Assembly: GCA_019113295.1 (NCBI GenBank)
Contig: DXHR01000034.1
Coordinates: 62,001 to 126,000 of the forward strand
Length of the DNA: 64,000 nt
Reading direction: 5' to 3'
Origin: Candidatus Salinicoccus stercoripullorum
Lineage (GTDB): Bacteria > Bacillota > Bacilli > Staphylococcales > Salinicoccaceae
Shown here piece after piece: positions 61,968 to 64,000 of this stretch. The notes under the pieces are model-generated. The model ran no database searches and was not told where the DNA came from. It was given only the letters and a program-made list of their open reading frames with translations. Made by a program: the position numbers and the translations under genes. Each line of letters starts with the position of its first letter. The first letter of the stretch is position 1.

Positions 61968-63119
61968 GTGTCGGAAAAATACTATAGACATACTGTAATT
62001 GACGTTGATTTGGAAGCGGTGGATGAGAATTACAGAATGATACAGAACCTGCATCCGGACAAGACATTCATTGCTGTCGTGAAAGCTAATGCATACGGAC
62101 TAGGCAGTGTGACTGTGGCTGATTATCTTGCCGCACGGGGTGTGGGTTTTTTTGCAGTTGCCACATTGGATGAGGCAATTGAGCTCCGCATGCACGGAAT
62201 ACGGGAGAAGGTGCTTGTGCTCGGGGCAGTCCCTCCTGAAGACATCAACAAGGCAATCCAGCACCGCATTGCCGTCACTGCACCCAATTTGGAATGGCTG
62301 TATGAAGCATGCAGCAGCATGGATGGCAGGTATGACAAGGAAGTGTGGATCCATATCAAGGTGAATTCCGGCATGAACCGGCTTGGTACTTCCGATATCG
62401 GGGAAATCAGCCGCATGATCGAAGAAATTGACAACAATGAACATTTCATATATGAAGGTATCTACAGTCATTTCAGTTCTGCCGACATTGATTCAGATGT
62501 GAACGCGCGTGAATATGATGAATTCAAAAGAATTACAGGAGCGGTCAAAAGGCCGAGGTATGTGCATATTCAGAATTCCGCCGGTGCACTCCGGGTCAAA
62601 GATGACTACTGCAATGCAATCCGTGTCGGCATCTCTTTGTATGGATATTATACTTCAGGATATATCGAAAGTATTTCTGAAGTGAAACTGAAGCCTTCTG
62701 TCATGCTCAGCACAAAAGTGACAGATATGCATACGTTGTCTGAAGGCGAAGGTGTCAGCTACGGTCTGACCCATCGTGCACAGGGCCGGGAGAAGATTGC
62801 CACCCTGCCGATAGGATATGCCGACGGACTCCTGCGGAGACAGACGGGATATGAAGTTCGCCTTGAGGACGGGACGAATTGCCCGATTACAGGCCGGGTC
62901 TGCATGGATTCGGCAATGATCAGTGTGCCCGAGTCTGCAGAAATTGGTGACCGGGTAATCATCATAGATCCGGAGAGGGAATCAGAACAGTCGATGGAAA
63001 ACTACAGTGTATATTCAGAAACGATTTCCTATGAATCACTGACAATATTATCAAGGAGAATCCCCCGCATATACAGAGGGGAGAAAGCAGGATTCGTGCA
63101 TAATGAAGTATTAAAATGA
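61968..63119 (+). CDS. alr: Alanine racemase
   Basis: 383 residues. The PLP Lys39 is in Val-Val-Lys-Ala-Asn-Ala-Tyr-Gly and the catalytic Tyr in Gly-Val-Ser-Tyr-Gly. It supplies D-Ala for peptidoglycan. GTG start at 61968, with TAGGAGG at 7-nt spacing. Confidence 0.95.
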   Translation: MSEKYYRHTVIDVDLEAVDENYRMIQNLHPDKTFIAVVKANAYGLGSVTVADYLAARGVGFFAVATLDEAIELRMHGIREKVLVLGAVPPEDINKAIQHRIAVTAPNLEWLYEACSSMDGRYDKEVWIHIKVNSGMNRLGTSDIGEISRMIEEIDNNEHFIYEGIYSHFSSADIDSDVNAREYDEFKRITGAVKRPRYVHIQNSAGALRVKDDYCNAIRVGISLYGYYTSGYIESISEVKLKPSVMLSTKVTDMHTLSEGEGVSYGLTHRAQGREKIATLPIGYADGLLRRQTGYEVRLEDGTNCPITGRVCMDSAMISVPESAEIGDRVIIIDPERESEQSMENYSVYSETISYESLTILSRRIPRIYRGEKAGFVHNEVLK

Positions 63120-63187
63120 ACTAGTAATGATATTTTATCCATGTTATAGTTGACATAAGTTTAATGTTACCGGGGAGTGGTCATGTA

Positions 63188-63352
63188 ATGAGCAGCGCAG
63201 CATTGTTTGGCAGTATTGAACTTTCTCTTGAATACGGATATATCGAAATGAGCGAGATTAATCTATCAATCGCCTGTGAGAGTGAAGAACTGGAATGTGA
63301 AGCCTGGCAGTCGAACGAAGATTTTCTCGTCTACAGTAAAGATGGTGAATAG
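63188..63352 (+). CDS. mazE: MazE-type antitoxin
   Basis: 54 residues, similar in size and pattern to staphylococcal MazE: an N-terminal Ser-Leu-Glu-Tyr-Gly-Tyr-Ile-Glu-Met helix and an acidic Cys-Glu-Ala-Trp-Gln-Ser C-terminus that should wrap the toxin. The ATG at 63188 with GGGGAGTGG upstream is favoured over 63164. The stop codon abuts the mazF ATG. Confidence 0.88.
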   Translation: MSSAALFGSIELSLEYGYIEMSEINLSIACESEELECEAWQSNEDFLVYSKDGE

Positions 63353-63724
63353 ATGAAAAGAGGAGAAGTATATCTTGCGGATCTGTCGCCGGTGCAGGGC
63401 TCTGAACAAGGTGGTAAACGCCCGGTGGTGATTATTCAGAACAACATTGGCAACTATCACAGTCCGACTGTGATAGTTGCAGCCATTACCGGCAGAATCA
63501 ACAAGGCCAAGATCCCGACCCATGTGGAGATATCAAAGGATACATATAATCTGGACAAAGACTCAGTAATACTTCTTGAGCAGATAAGAACAGTGGATAA
63601 GAAAAGGCTTAAAGAGAAGCTTACATATTTGAATAGTGATAAGATGAAGGAAGTGGACAAGGCTTTGAAAATCAGTTTGGAACTCATGCCTCCCAAGTCC
63701 AAAAAATCTGAATCGAAAACCTGA
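63353..63724 (+). CDS. mazF: MazF-type endoribonuclease toxin
   Basis: 123 residues, PemK/MazF fold. Lys-Arg-Gly-Glu-Val-Tyr at the N-terminus, Gly-Gly-Lys-Arg-Pro-Val-Val-Ile and [12 protein letters not shown]. The staphylococcal homologue cuts mRNA at UACAU. It immediately follows mazE with no gap. A 31-bp palindrome lies in the coding sequence. A terminator separates it from rsbU. Confidence 0.93.
   Translation: MKRGEVYLADLSPVQGSEQGGKRPVVIIQNNIGNYHSPTVIVAAITGRINKAKIPTHVEISKDTYNLDKDSVILLEQIRTVDKKRLKEKLTYLNSDKMKEVDKALKISLELMPPKSKKSESKT
63450..63480. repeat. 31-bp perfect palindrome inside mazF
   Basis: Arms 63450-63464 and 63466-63480 are exact reverse complements around a single central C. 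It codes the segment [11 protein letters not shown]. Confidence 0.9.
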
Positions 63725-63726
63725 TG

Positions 63727-63752
63727 GACTTTTGTACGCAAAAGTCTTTTTT
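63727..63752 (+). terminator. Terminator between mazF and rsbU
   Basis: GACTTTTG-TACG-CAAAAGTC (63727-63746) is a perfect 8-bp stem followed by six Ts. Confidence 0.85.
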
Positions 63753-63771
63753 CAGTCCGAGGTGATTTATT

Positions 63772-64000
63772 TTGACGTATATAGACGATCTTGTTAATAA
63801 ATATAGAGAGATGCTCAATCTGTATCTTTATGGTGAAGATATTGACAAAGCATTCGACTTGTGCCACTCGTTCAGTGAGGAAGTCATCGAAATGGACACC
63901 TCGCCTGAGGAAGTCGTTTCACTGCACATCGATCTGCTTGAAGATATGAAAGTCGAGGATGGCGAGCTTGTAAAAAAATCCCTTGATATACTGCAGGAAG
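63772..64000 (+). CDS. rsbU: RsbU, sigma-B activator phosphatase, 5' part only
   Basis: About 76 codons visible to the window end. The N-terminus (Tyr-Ile-Asp-Asp-Leu-Val-Asn-Lys-Tyr) and following helices match the RsbU N-terminal domain that receives activating partners. The PP2C domain would follow outside the window. The TTG at 63772 has GAGGTG at 7-nt spacing. It follows mazEF as in staphylococci, where rsbU-rsbV-rsbW-sigB comes next. Confidence 0.9.
   Translation, partial: MTYIDDLVNKYREMLNLYLYGEDIDKAFDLCHSFSEEVIEMDTSPEEVVSLHIDLLEDMKVEDGELVKKSLDILQE

Overview
The window is a contiguous piece of chromosome from a low-to-mid GC Gram-positive coccus of the Staphylococcaceae. The gene order rpoE-pyrG-(ywjG)-fba-tal-murZ-rho-rpmE-prfA-prmC-ywlC-ywlE-rpiB-ywlG-glyA-upp-mnaA-atp-murA-fabZ-ssb-sceD-thi-yidC-cls-rodA-murF-cshA-ydbS/T-acpS-alr-mazEF-rsbU is the staphylococcal/bacillal backbone. 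A type II pantothenate kinase, MurZ plus MurA, and a MazEF-RsbU junction point the same way. The base composition looks richer in G+C than Staphylococcus itself, and a BCCT betaine transporter and an agmatinase-like gene are present. I infer a Salinicoccus/Jeotgalicoccus-type halotolerant relative, not S. aureus. I saw no rRNA, tRNA, insertion sequence, prophage or CRISPR array.

Positions 1-20 kb are the accessory part. It holds an mhqO/mhqD-type quinone/electrophile detoxification pair, a HAD phosphatase, azlCD, an AEC permease, a SEC-C protein, patA and an aldo/keto reductase. Next come a minus-strand run namA - formamidase-like - glycerate kinase, an arsRBC operon with a clear promoter/operator, and an atypical ureohydrolase followed by an atypical Nramp-family protein. 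The stretch ends with an OsmC protein, a lipoprotein, an orphan ABC ATPase, coaW and a BCCT carrier.

Positions 20-47 kb are core: RNA polymerase delta, CTP synthase with a textbook pyrG attenuator, glycolysis/pentose enzymes, peptidoglycan precursor enzymes (MurZ, MurA), Rho, L31, release-factor maturation (PrfA/PrmC), tRNA t6A synthesis (YwlC), SHMT, uracil salvage, UDP-GlcNAc epimerase, the complete nine-gene ATP synthase operon and FabZ.

Positions 47-64 kb carry a LysM/Rpf-like wall hydrolase behind a WalR-type box, a TPP-riboswitch thiamine operon in which tenA appears reduced to a 47-codon relic, YidC, cardiolipin synthase, RodA and MurF (with ddl absent from its usual place between them). 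The CshA helicase, three membrane PH-domain proteins, AcpS, alanine racemase, MazEF and the start of rsbU complete it.

The most unusual structures are: (1) a dense array of about seven diverged palindromes between the convergent pyrG and ywjG genes; (2) the ureohydrolase with Cys in place of a bridging metal-ligand Asp, next to an Nramp protein lacking the DPGN and MPH metal-site motifs; (3) the tenA relic; (4) a perfect 16-bp inverted repeat that contains the -35 box of the atp operon; (5) a 31-bp palindrome inside mazF; and (6) convergent gene pairs whose stop codons lie inside one shared bidirectional terminator.
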